A stretch of DNA of 7,473 nt from Actinomycetota bacterium (GCA_013696185.1 JACCZA010000351.1:1-7473), one strand, 5' to 3'; shown: positions 1-6,626, numbered from the stretch's first letter. Notes: generated by a model not told the origin, from the letters alone. Translations and numbers: made by a program.

Positions 1-12
1 GCTCCGGCGCGC

Positions 13-957
13 TCAGCCGCGGTCGAGCGGCGCGCGCCGCCGGATCTCGCGGCCGAGCTCGATCGGAGCGACGCTCGCCGGGACGTGCTCGACCTGGAGG
101 GTCGAGTGGCGAATGCCGAAGCGCTCGCGGAGGACGCTCTCGAGCTCGCGCCTGACGGCGTGGCAGTCCTGCCTGCGCCCGACGAGTACGTGGGCGGACA
201 GGGCCGGGAAGCCCGAGGTGATCGTCCAGACGTGCAGATCGTGCACCTCGAACACGCCCTCGACGGCTGCCATGCTGTTGCCGACCTGCTCGGCGTCGAT
301 CCCGCGGGGAGTCGCCTCGAGCAGGATCGAGAGCGAGTCGCGCAGGACGTCCCACGAGCTTGCGAGCACGAGCAGGGCGATCAGGATCGAGACGAGCGGA
401 TCGGCGAGCGTCCAGCCGGTCAGCAGGATCGTCAGCGCGGCGGCGATCACCCCGAGCGAGCCGAGCAGGTCGGCGACGACGTGCCGGAAGGCTGCCCGGA
501 CGTTGAGGCTCTCCCTGCCGGCGCGCGCGAGGATCGAGGCGCCGGCGACGTTCACGGCGAGGCCGCCGAGCGCGATCCCGAGCATCCAGCCGCCGAGGAC
601 GTCTCCGCGCTCGCCCAGGCGACGAGCCCCCTCGAAGAGGAGCAGGAGCGCGACCGCGACGAGCGCCAGGCCGTTCGCCAGCGCGGCGAGGATCTCCGCG
701 CGGGCGAAGCCGAAGCTCCGCCGCGGGGTCGACGGGCGCCCGCCGAGCCAGGCGGCGAAGAGGGCGAGCCCGAGGAAGGACGCATCCGCGAGCATGTGCC
801 CGGCGTCGGCGAGGAGCGCCAGGCTGCCGGTGAGGACGCCGCCCGCCGCCTCGACGCCCGCGAAGGCGAGCGTGAGACCGAGCACGACGGCGAGCGGGCG
901 GCGGCTCCGGTCGGCGAGCCGCTCGCCGCCGGGGTGGACGTGCCCGTGGTGGTGCAC
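13..957 (-). CDS. Cation diffusion facilitator (CDF) family metal efflux transporter
   Basis: Predicted inner-membrane exporter of divalent metal ions (probably zinc, perhaps cobalt) driven by proton exchange. With a GTG start at 957 the protein is 314 residues, normal for CzcD/ZitB-type CDFs. It opens with a histidine cluster (MHHHGHVHP). About six hydrophobic segments follow, from residue ~22 to ~225. The metal-site pairs of the family are present: H54xxxD58 in the second segment and H159xxxD163 in the fifth. This HD-HD set is the one usual in zinc transporters. The cytoplasmic C-terminal domain carries DLHVWTITSG, a familiar CDF signature. The histidine-rich loop often found between segments four and five is missing, so the N-terminal cluster may take its place. 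The start was chosen because it lies 8 bases after the cyclophilin stop, with GGAG about 11 bases upstream, implying co-transcription and possible coupling. The family is clear; the exact metal is inferred. Confidence 0.93.
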   Translation of the reverse strand: MHHHGHVHPGGERLADRSRRPLAVVLGLTLAFAGVEAAGGVLTGSLALLADAGHMLADASFLGLALFAAWLGGRPSTPRRSFGFARAEILAALANGLALVAVALLLLFEGARRLGERGDVLGGWMLGIALGGLAVNVAGASILARAGRESLNVRAAFRHVVADLLGSLGVIAAALTILLTGWTLADPLVSILIALLVLASSWDVLRDSLSILLEATPRGIDAEQVGNSMAAVEGVFEVHDLHVWTITSGFPALSAHVLVGRRQDCHAVRRELESVLRERFGIRHSTLQVEHVPASVAPIELGREIRRRAPLDRG

Positions 958-965
958 GGTTGGGC

Positions 966-1424
966 CTACTCCGAGAGCTCGACCCGCTCGATCACGACAG
1001 GCTCGCGCGGCTTGTCGCTCGCGTCGCGCGGCAGCGCGGAGATCGCGTCGGCGACGTCCATCCCGTCGGTCACTCGACCGAAGACGGTGTGCTTGCCGTC
1101 GAGCCACGACGCCGCCCCGACGGTGACGACGAAGAACTGGCTGCCGTTCGTGTTCGGGCCGGCGTTCGCCATCGCGAGCGCGCCGCGCTCCACTCGGTGC
1201 TCGTTGAGCTCGTCCTCGAACTGGTATCCCGGCCCGCCCGAGCCGGTCCCGGTCGGATCGCCACCCTGGATCATGAAGTCGGGGATCACCCGGTGGAAGG
1301 TGACGCCGTCGTAGAAGCCGTCGCGGGCGAGCTTCGTGAAGTTCTCGACCGTCTTCGGCGCGTCCTCGTCGAAGAGCTCGATCGAGAGGGCGCCGTGATT
1401 GGTGTGCAGAGTCGCGTTCGTCAT
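966..1424 (-). CDS. Cyclophilin-type peptidyl-prolyl cis-trans isomerase
   Basis: Cytosolic prolyl isomerase of 152 residues that speeds protein folding. It is a single cyclophilin domain with no signal peptide or lipobox. Key residues are visible: FHRVIPDFMIQGGD at 43-56 with the catalytic arginine R45 (R55 of human CypA) and F50, M51 and Q53; MANAGPNTNGSQFF at 85-98; and W107 and H112, matching W121 and H126 of CypA. The active site therefore looks complete. The ATG at 1424 gives the standard N-terminus. It is preceded directly by GAGGG with almost no spacing, and by a TACGGT hexamer 6 bases upstream, so the message may be leaderless. It is the first gene of a two-gene unit with the CDF transporter and is divergent from the FtsH-like operon. 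PpiA/PpiB-type symbols are used for such proteins, but the sequence does not decide between them. Confidence 0.97.
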   Translation of the reverse strand: MTNATLHTNHGALSIELFDEDAPKTVENFTKLARDGFYDGVTFHRVIPDFMIQGGDPTGTGSGGPGYQFEDELNEHRVERGALAMANAGPNTNGSQFFVVTVGAASWLDGKHTVFGRVTDGMDVADAISALPRDASDKPREPVVIERVELSE

Positions 1425-1430
1425 CCCTCA

Positions 1431-1436
1431 ACCGTA
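1431..1436 (-). promoter_or_regulatory. Candidate -10 element for the cyclophilin gene (leaderless)
   Basis: On the minus strand the hexamer TACGGT fits the actinobacterial TANNNT pattern. Six bases (TGAGGG) separate it from the ATG at 1424, the spacing expected if transcription starts at or next to the start codon. No good -35 box is seen: the best candidate 17 to 18 bases upstream is only a partial match and touches the hairpin at 1460-1513. The call rests on motif and spacing only. Confidence 0.4.
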
Positions 1437-1459
1437 GCGCAGGCCCGGGCAGGCCTTGA

Positions 1460-1513
1460 AGGGGCCTGTCCGCACAATGGCTCGGGGCGCGACCACTGTA
1501 CGGACAGGCCCTT
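1460..1513. repeat. Long imperfect inverted repeat (hairpin) in the divergent intergenic region
   Basis: Positions 1460-1480 pair with 1493-1513 around a 12-base loop. Of 21 base positions 18 are Watson-Crick, including an unbroken 11-pair run (1462-1472 with 1501-1511, GGGCCTGTCCG against CGGACAGGCCC). The three exceptions are 1461/1512 (G and T) and 1473/1500 and 1477/1496 (C and A). In a minus-strand transcript the last two would become G-U pairs, leaving one mismatch, so that RNA would fold slightly better. There is no T-run, and the site lies between divergent starts, so a terminator is unlikely. It may be a REP-like dispersed element or a regulatory palindrome. Confidence 0.75.
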
Positions 1514-1550
1514 AACGAAGCGACAACCGAAGCGGGCGGGTGCCTGCGTC

Positions 1551-1556
1551 TACCCT
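1551..1556 (+). promoter_or_regulatory. Candidate -10 element for the FtsH-like operon (leaderless)
   Basis: TACCCT fits TANNNT and is followed by exactly six bases (TTCCCG) before the ATG at 1563, which would place the transcription start at the A of the start codon. No Shine-Dalgarno-like sequence is seen just upstream of this ATG, which agrees with a leaderless message. No convincing -35 box is present at 16 to 18 bases. The arrangement mirrors that of the divergent cyclophilin gene. Confidence 0.42.
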
Positions 1557-1562
1557 TTCCCG

Positions 1563-3971
1563 ATGGCAGCAGCGGAGCCACTCGCCGCCCTTCCGGCCGG
1601 AGAGGCCTCGCGGCAATTGGCCGACCAGTGGCGGCGGCTCACGCGGGCGGCGACCGCCGTCGCGATCCTGACGAGCCCCGCCGCGTTCATGTTCTTCCGG
1701 GAGCAGAACGGCTGGAACGTCTGGCAGTCGCTGCTTGCGACCTTCCTGCTCGTGATCGCCTTCCGCGGTCTCGTCGACCTCGTCCTGCGGCGCTCGATCC
1801 CCTGGCCGAGCCTGTTCGGGTCGGACAGCCGGCAACTGCGCGAGGAGGACGTCGTCAACCGCAGACGAGCCTGGTACTGGCGCAAGAAGGCCCGCGCCGG
1901 GGCGGTCGTCGCCGTCCTCGTCACGCTCGTCTGGAGGCTCGCGGCGCCCGAGGGCACCTCGTGGCTCGGGACGTTCCCCTGGCTCGTCGACCAGGCGGGC
2001 ACGGTCCTGCAACAGCCGGCTCTGTGGATCCAGATCGTCTTCGTCTTCTTCCTCTTCATCGCGAACTTCGCCATCTTCTTCGGCCCGATGCTGCTCATGG
2101 GCATCTCCCAGATCCGCGGCTACGAGCCGGGAGACGCCGAGTGGGGCGTCAAGCTCGGCGACGTCCGTGGGCAGGCGGAGGCGAAGGAGGAGGTGCGTCG
2201 CGTGGTCTCGCTCTGGCAGTCGGGCGAGGCCTTCGAGCGCGCCGGCGGCAAGCGCGAGCGCGGGCTCCTCTTCTTCGGCGCGCCCGGCACGGGCAAGACG
2301 ATGCTCGCGAAGGCGATCGCGACGGGCTTCAACTCGCCCTTCGTCTCGATCCCGGGATCGGGCTTCGCCTCCACGTTCATCGGCATCGACGCCATCCTCG
2401 TCCGCTACCTCGCGTGGAAGGCGAAGAAGCTCGCCTCCAAGTGGGGTGGCCAATGCATCGTCTTCATCGACGAGATCGACGCGGTCGGCACCCGACGGTC
2501 GGCGCTCGGCGCCGGCGCGCCGGGCGCGGGGTCGCACCTGCCGCCGAGCGTCCACGACCTGCTCTTCTACGGGCCGAACGGCTCCCTCACGCCGAGCGGC
2601 GACCTCGTGCTCGAGTCGCGCGTCTGGCGCGACCGGGTCTTCGCCGAGCGGGCTCCCGAGCGAGCGGCCCCCTATCCCGCAGTCGTCCAGCGGCTGGCCG
2701 GCATCGCGAGCGCGGTCTTTCCCGGCATGGGCGGCGGTGGGCAGGGGCAGCTCGCGCTCAACCAGCTGCTCGTGGTGATGGACGGGATCGACAATCCGCC
2801 CTTCACGCGACGGGTCTTCACCAACCGCCTGAACACGTTCCTCGACGCGTGCTACGTCGTGCCGCGGCGGATCGGGAGCGCGTCCCTGCGCCTGCGGCCC
2901 CCTCGCCCCCGCCGCGAGCAGATCTACTTCATCGGAGCCACGAACGTCCCGCTCGAGCGGCTCGACCCCGCCCTGACGCGCCCCGGCCGGATGGGCCGCC
3001 ACGTCTGGTTCCGCACCCCGACGAAGCAGGACCGGCTCGACGTCTTCGACCTCTACATCGAGCGCGTCGCCCACGATCCCGACCTCGACACGCCGAGGCG
3101 CCGCGACGAGCTCGCGCGGGTGACGAACGGCTACTCGCCCGCGATGATCGACCAGGTCTGCTCGATGGCGCTCACGATCGCCCACCACAGCGGGCGCGAC
3201 CGCTTCGGCTGGACCGACATCGTCGAGGCGATGACGACGGTCGAGTCGGGCACGGCGATCGGCGTGGAGTACGTCGAGGCCGAGACGAGGGCGGTCGCGA
3301 TCCACGAGGCCGGCCACGCCGTCGCCGCGCACGTCTACATGGAGGGCTCCGAGTCGACGCGCCTCTCCATCCGCATGCGCGCCGGCTCGCTCGGCCACCA
3401 CCAGGCGCTGCAGAAGGAGGAGCGCTTCAGCTCCTGGCGGCACGAGGAGATGGCACGTCTGATCTGGGGTCTCGGCGCGATGGCGGCCGAGCGCGTCTTC
3501 TACGGCGAGAACTCGAACGGCGTCGGAGGCGACGTCTTCAGCGCCACCGTGCAGGCGGCCTACATGGTCGGAGCCTCCGCGATGGGGCCCGAGCGCGTCG
3601 AGGTCGCGGCGGAGCGCCTGAACGGCGAGGACGCCGACGAGGCGCGAGCGCGGGTCATGAAGCGCTTCGAGGCGATCGGCACCCAGATCATGAACCGCAC
3701 GAGCGGCGGCGGGCCCTTCAGCGAGAACCCGATCGCGGGCGTCCTCGGCGATCGCGACAAGCGGGCGATGGTGGGGCAGCTCCTCGGCCAGGCGTACATG
3801 GCCGCGCACCACCTGATCCTGCACAACCGCGAGGCCGTCGAGCGCATCGCCGACGAGCTGGTCGTGCGCCGCGAGCTCTACGGCGACGAGCTGGTCGAGC
3901 TGCTCGACCGCTACGAGCTGACCATCCCGAAGGTCGACCTGCTCGACGAGGCGTCGTGGCCGAGGATCTAG
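1563..3971 (+). CDS. FtsH-like membrane AAA+ ATPase and zinc metalloprotease, divergent with ATPase-domain insertions
   Basis: Predicted membrane-anchored ATP-dependent protease of 802 residues; ordinary FtsH is about 610-650. The N-terminus has up to four hydrophobic stretches (about 29-45, 53-75, 110-127, 155-179), more than the usual two. The AAA+ domain shows Walker A GAPGTGKT at 239-246 (K245), pore motif F272-I273-G274 in place of F-V-G, Walker B FIDEID at 301-306, and the second region of homology with probable arginine fingers R476 and R479. The peptidase domain has HEAGH at 581-585 and a likely third zinc ligand D657, 76 residues after the first histidine (78 in E. coli). Two extra segments sit inside the ATPase domain: about 312-392, between Walker B and LNQLLVVMDG (399-408), and about 409-453, before FIGATN (456-461). 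All catalytic residues remain, so it should be active. It is the first gene of a four-gene operon. The ATG at 1563 lacks an SD and may be leaderless. It is probably a specialised paralogue rather than the housekeeping FtsH. Confidence 0.92.
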   Translation: MAAAEPLAALPAGEASRQLADQWRRLTRAATAVAILTSPAAFMFFREQNGWNVWQSLLATFLLVIAFRGLVDLVLRRSIPWPSLFGSDSRQLREEDVVNRRRAWYWRKKARAGAVVAVLVTLVWRLAAPEGTSWLGTFPWLVDQAGTVLQQPALWIQIVFVFFLFIANFAIFFGPMLLMGISQIRGYEPGDAEWGVKLGDVRGQAEAKEEVRRVVSLWQSGEAFERAGGKRERGLLFFGAPGTGKTMLAKAIATGFNSPFVSIPGSGFASTFIGIDAILVRYLAWKAKKLASKWGGQCIVFIDEIDAVGTRRSALGAGAPGAGSHLPPSVHDLLFYGPNGSLTPSGDLVLESRVWRDRVFAERAPERAAPYPAVVQRLAGIASAVFPGMGGGGQGQLALNQLLVVMDGIDNPPFTRRVFTNRLNTFLDACYVVPRRIGSASLRLRPPRPRREQIYFIGATNVPLERLDPALTRPGRMGRHVWFRTPTKQDRLDVFDLYIERVAHDPDLDTPRRRDELARVTNGYSPAMIDQVCSMALTIAHHSGRDRFGWTDIVEAMTTVESGTAIGVEYVEAETRAVAIHEAGHAVAAHVYMEGSESTRLSIRMRAGSLGHHQALQKEERFSSWRHEEMARLIWGLGAMAAERVFYGENSNGVGGDVFSATVQAAYMVGASAMGPERVEVAAERLNGEDADEARARVMKRFEAIGTQIMNRTSGGGPFSENPIAGVLGDRDKRAMVGQLLGQAYMAAHHLILHNREAVERIADELVVRRELYGDELVELLDRYELTIPKVDLLDEASWPRI

Positions 3972-4780
3972 ATCGGGTTCCCCCCGCCGAGCGACAGGCG
4001 CTCCTGCCCGTGGAGCCTTCCCGCCGCGAGGGCGGCTCCTATCCCGTCCGCTTCGCCCTCGCCTACCTCGCGCTCGCGGTCGTCGCCGGCGCAGGCATCG
4101 GCGGGGCGATCGTGCTGCTCGATCGCCCGGGCCAGGAGGCGGGGCCCGCGTGGTCGAGCTGGCGCCCGACCGGCAGCGAGGGCTCCTATCCGGAGAAGAT
4201 CGCCGAGCACGTATCCGAGCGCTACCGGCGCCCGAGCGGGGCGCAGCTCGTGACGATCACGTATGCCGGGGAGCCGAAGGTGCAGGACGTGCCGCTCCGA
4301 GCCGTGGCGATCCAGGACCAGGCGGGATCGACCCAGGGCACCCTGGAGATCGACAAGGGACTGCTCTACACCCTCTGCGGCCTCGGCCCGAGCTGCTCGT
4401 TCCGCGAGGGAGATCCGGCCGACAGGACCCTCCAGCTGATGCGCCGCGAGGCGCTCGAGCTCGCGCTCTACAGCTTCAGGTACACCGACGCGAAGTCGGT
4501 GATCGCCCTGCTGCCCCCGAGCCTCGGCAACCTCGAGAGCCGAACCGACGACGCCAAGCCCGCGCTCTTCTTCCAGAAGCAGGACCTCGAGAGCGAGCTC
4601 GAGCGCCCGCTCGGGACGACGCTGTACGCGGCGCAGGCAGCGCGCGCGGCGAAGGTCGACCCCGGTGAGGGACTCGTCGTCGACCGGCTGACCGAGCCGC
4701 GCTTCTTCAACTACGACCTGCTCCAGAGCCAGGAGGGGAGCCTGATCATGGCGCTCACCCCCCTCGTCCTGCAGGGTTGA
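3956..4780 (+). CDS. Single-pass membrane protein of unknown function, co-encoded with the FtsH-like protease
   Basis: I do not recognise a family. With GTG at 3956 the product is 274 residues. A charged cytoplasmic stretch (1-31) is followed by one strongly hydrophobic segment at about 32-55, then a soluble domain of about 220 residues that would lie outside the membrane. That domain has a cysteine pair, C141 and C147 (CGLGPSC), which could form a disulfide, and an acidic/basic-rich C-terminal half. No zinc motif, nucleotide motif or lipobox is visible. The start overlaps the end of the FtsH-like gene by 16 bases, with GAGG four bases upstream, implying translational coupling; a second in-frame GTG at 4010 is an alternative start. 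Position and topology would suit a partner, adaptor or regulator of the protease, like the SPFH proteins that accompany FtsH elsewhere, but I see no SPFH features. That role is inference. Confidence 0.8.
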   Translation: MAEDLDRVPPAERQALLPVEPSRREGGSYPVRFALAYLALAVVAGAGIGGAIVLLDRPGQEAGPAWSSWRPTGSEGSYPEKIAEHVSERYRRPSGAQLVTITYAGEPKVQDVPLRAVAIQDQAGSTQGTLEIDKGLLYTLCGLGPSCSFREGDPADRTLQLMRREALELALYSFRYTDAKSVIALLPPSLGNLESRTDDAKPALFFQKQDLESELERPLGTTLYAAQAARAAKVDPGEGLVVDRLTEPRFFNYDLLQSQEGSLIMALTPLVLQG

Positions 4781-5127
4781 GCCCCGCCGCCCGGGCGGCG
4801 CTCGAGCGGGCCCGCGCCCGCCTCGACACGCTCTCGCTCTACCCCGCCCCCGTCCGGGTCGAGCGCGTGCGCGTCGTCGTCTGGCCGCTCGTCTTCCGGC
4901 TGCCGCACATGCGCCGCTACAGCGGCTACGCGCTCTGGCGGACGATCCTGCTCAGGCGCGCGGACGCGTCGGACGACCTCGTCACCCACGAGCTCTGCCA
5001 CGTCTGGCAAGGGCAGCACCGGCCCCTGCACATGCTCCTGACCTACCTGACGACGCGCTACCGCGACAACCCGTACGAGCGTGAGGCGCGCTTCGCCGTC
5101 GAGGCGACGGGAGTGAAAATACGCTGA
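4777..5127 (+). CDS. Small HExxH zinc-metallopeptidase-like protein
   Basis: Small protein of 116 residues with a clear zincin motif: HELCH at 71-75, followed by VWQ. About 25 residues later comes NPYEREAR (99-106), where E101 or E103 could be the third zinc ligand, as in gluzincin-type folds. The protein is near the smallest size known for such peptidases and shows no signal peptide; a hydrophobic stretch (LHMLLTYLTT) lies between the motifs. It most resembles short uncharacterised HExxH proteins and the peptidase-like core of DUF4157-type proteins, an impression that I could not test. The predicted TTG start at 4777 overlaps the TGA of the preceding gene by four bases (TTGA), with AGGG directly before it, so it is probably translated by coupling. 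No other start fits without losing the N-terminal part. Activity, substrate and location are unknown. Confidence 0.77.
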   Translation: MSPAARAALERARARLDTLSLYPAPVRVERVRVVVWPLVFRLPHMRRYSGYALWRTILLRRADASDDLVTHELCHVWQGQHRPLHMLLTYLTTRYRDNPYEREARFAVEATGVKIR

Positions 5128-5144
5128 GCGGGAAAAGCGCCCCG

Positions 5145-6044
5145 ATGCGGTTCAGGCGAGATGCGCGGCTCGACACGTCCCAGGTGGAGGACGTCCGCGG
5201 CCGTGGCGGCTTCGGCGGCGGGCGCGGCGCCGCTGTCGGCGGTGGGGGGATCAGCCTCGTCGGCATCGTCATCTACCTGCTCGTGACCGCGCTCGGCGGG
5301 GGCGGCGGGGGCGGCTTCGGCGACCTGGCCGACCAGACCGCGGGCGGCAGCCTTCGCGGCACGCCGCAGTCGGAGGCGCTCTCCGACTGCCGCACGGGAG
5401 CCGACGCAAACGCGAGCGAGGACTGCCGCATCGTCGGCTTCGTCAACAGCATCCAGCGCTACTGGGACGGCGAGTTCCAGCGGGGCGGCTCCCAGTACCG
5501 CCTGGCGCGGACGACCTTCTTCGACGGACAGGTGCAGACCGGCTGCGGCACGGCCACGAGTGCGGTCGGGCCTTTCTACTGCCCGCGCGACGAGCACGTG
5601 TACATCGACCTCGGCTTCTTCGACGACCTGCGCTCGAGGCTCGGAGCCGAGGGCGGTCCCTTCGCGCAGGCCTACGTGCTCGCGCACGAGTACGGCCACC
5701 ACGTCCAGGATCTGCTCGGCACGCTCGACAAGATCGGTGGCGATCGCCAGGGTGCCCAGAGCGCCGCCGTCCGCTCGGAGCTGCAGGCTGACTGCTACGC
5801 CGGTGTCTGGGCGTCGCACGCCGTCGACACCGGCTTCCTGACGATGCCGACGCGGGAGGACCTCGCCGAGGCGCTCGACGCCGCCGCCGCGGTCGGCGAC
5901 GACCGGATCCAGGAGCGCACGCAGGGCCAGGTCAACCCCGAGACGTGGACGCACGGCTCGGCCGCGCAGCGCCAGCGCTGGTTCGCCGCGGGCTACGAGG
6001 CCGGCTCGCCCAAGGCGTGCAACACGTTCCGCGGCGACATCTGA
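5145..6044 (+). CDS. YpfJ-type putative neutral zinc metallopeptidase
   Basis: Protein of 299 residues belonging to the putative neutral zinc metallopeptidase family (YpfJ, Pfam Zn_peptidase). The N-terminus is short and basic, then glycine-rich (19-35), then has a membrane segment at about 35-50, then a second glycine run (51-57), so the catalytic domain is tethered and probably faces outwards. HEYGHH at 181-186 supplies two zinc ligands and the catalytic glutamate; SELQADCYAG (211-220), with E212 and D216, is the second conserved block and probably includes the third ligand. Four cysteines (C82, C94, C131 and C145 by my count) precede the active site and may form disulfides. The ATG at 5145 has GGGAA about ten bases upstream and lies 17 bases after the preceding stop, so it is the last gene of the operon. 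The family's substrate is not established. Confidence 0.95.
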   Translation: MRFRRDARLDTSQVEDVRGRGGFGGGRGAAVGGGGISLVGIVIYLLVTALGGGGGGGFGDLADQTAGGSLRGTPQSEALSDCRTGADANASEDCRIVGFVNSIQRYWDGEFQRGGSQYRLARTTFFDGQVQTGCGTATSAVGPFYCPRDEHVYIDLGFFDDLRSRLGAEGGPFAQAYVLAHEYGHHVQDLLGTLDKIGGDRQGAQSAAVRSELQADCYAGVWASHAVDTGFLTMPTREDLAEALDAAAAVGDDRIQERTQGQVNPETWTHGSAAQRQRWFAAGYEAGSPKACNTFRGDI

Positions 6045-6071
6045 GGCGCCGCCCGCGCACGAGCCTCGCCG

Positions 6072-6623
6072 CTACTCGGTCGGCCCCTCGTCGGCCAGCG
6101 CGAGGAGCCGCTCGACAGTCCTCCAGTTGCGCGCGGTGGCGGTGACGCCGAGACGCTGCTCGCACAGCGCCTTCGCCACGCGTGAGTCGCGCACGCCGCC
6201 CGGTGCCCAGAGGAAGACCTCCCGGCCCCGGACGTGGAACGCCTCGGGCTCGAAGTCGTCCGCACCGAGGCCGGCGATGCGCTCGGGGTCGACCGGCCCG
6301 GCGAGGAAGAGGACGAGATGCCTCGACGGCTCGGTCGCGACCTCGCGCAGCGGATTCGCACGGACCACGTCGGCGAGCTCATCGCGTGAGCGAACCACCA
6401 CCGACACGTCGAAGCCGAACGTCGCCGCAAGCTGCCCCTCGAGCTCGTCGGCCACCTCGGCCGTGGGACGATCCGGGCCCGTGAACACGACGTTGCCGCT
6501 CTGCACGTACGTGCGCACGTCGCGGTAGCCGAGCCTCTCCATCAGCTCGCGCAGGCGGGCCATCTGAACCTTCTTGTGCCCGCCGACGTTGATCCCGCGG
6601 AGCAGCGCGATCTGCCGTGCCAT
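6072..6623 (-). CDS. DUF1697 family protein
   Basis: Protein of 183 residues matching the DUF1697 family along its whole length. The typical N-terminal block is present (IALLRGINVGG at 5-15, then a KVQMARLREL-like helix), followed by VRTYVQSGNVVFTG (about 36-49) and the C-terminal ATARNWRTVERLL signature (about 161-173). No signal peptide, membrane segment or catalytic motif is seen, so it should be cytosolic. The family function is unknown and none is proposed here. The ATG at 6623 is well supported by a strong AGGAGGAGGAG ribosome binding site ending three bases upstream. That site overlaps the stop codon of the HxlR-type gene, so the two are probably co-transcribed and perhaps coupled. It converges on the YpfJ-type gene with 27 bases between the stops. 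Confidence 0.93.
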   Translation of the reverse strand: MARQIALLRGINVGGHKKVQMARLRELMERLGYRDVRTYVQSGNVVFTGPDRPTAEVADELEGQLAATFGFDVSVVVRSRDELADVVRANPLREVATEPSRHLVLFLAGPVDPERIAGLGADDFEPEAFHVRGREVFLWAPGGVRDSRVAKALCEQRLGVTATARNWRTVERLLALADEGPTE

Positions 6624-6626
6624 CGT

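Noticed and set aside
85..1314. Long plus-strand open frame over the CDF and cyclophilin genes
   Set aside because: It runs antisense to two well-supported genes, with charged low-complexity sequence and no domain.
1460..1513. Hairpin read as a transcription terminator
   Set aside because: It lies between the starts of two divergent genes, has no following T-run and would have no upstream transcript to end. A repeat or regulatory element fits better.
958..1581. N-terminal extension of the CDF transporter across the cyclophilin gene
   Set aside because: The extra ~208 codons lie out of frame over a clear cyclophilin and have shadow-like composition. GTG at 957 gives a standard CDF N-terminus.
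1512..3824. Open frame of 770 codons on the minus strand opposite the FtsH-like gene
   Set aside because: Its translation is low-complexity and rich in Arg, Ala, Asp and Glu, with no family motif. It is the usual shadow of a high-GC gene, and the plus-strand frame carries every FtsH motif.
1628..3955. In-frame extension of the 3956-4780 gene upstream through the FtsH-like gene
   Set aside because: The extended part is Arg/Ala/Pro-rich and has no recognisable domain. The membrane protein becomes natural in composition only after the GTG at 3956.
6031..6072. Possible terminator between the convergent YpfJ-type and DUF1697 genes
   Set aside because: GCGGC/GCCGC and GAGGC/GCCTC could pair, but the stem is interrupted by a seven-base bulge, the loop is 15 bases and there is no T-run. 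At this GC content such pairings are common by chance.
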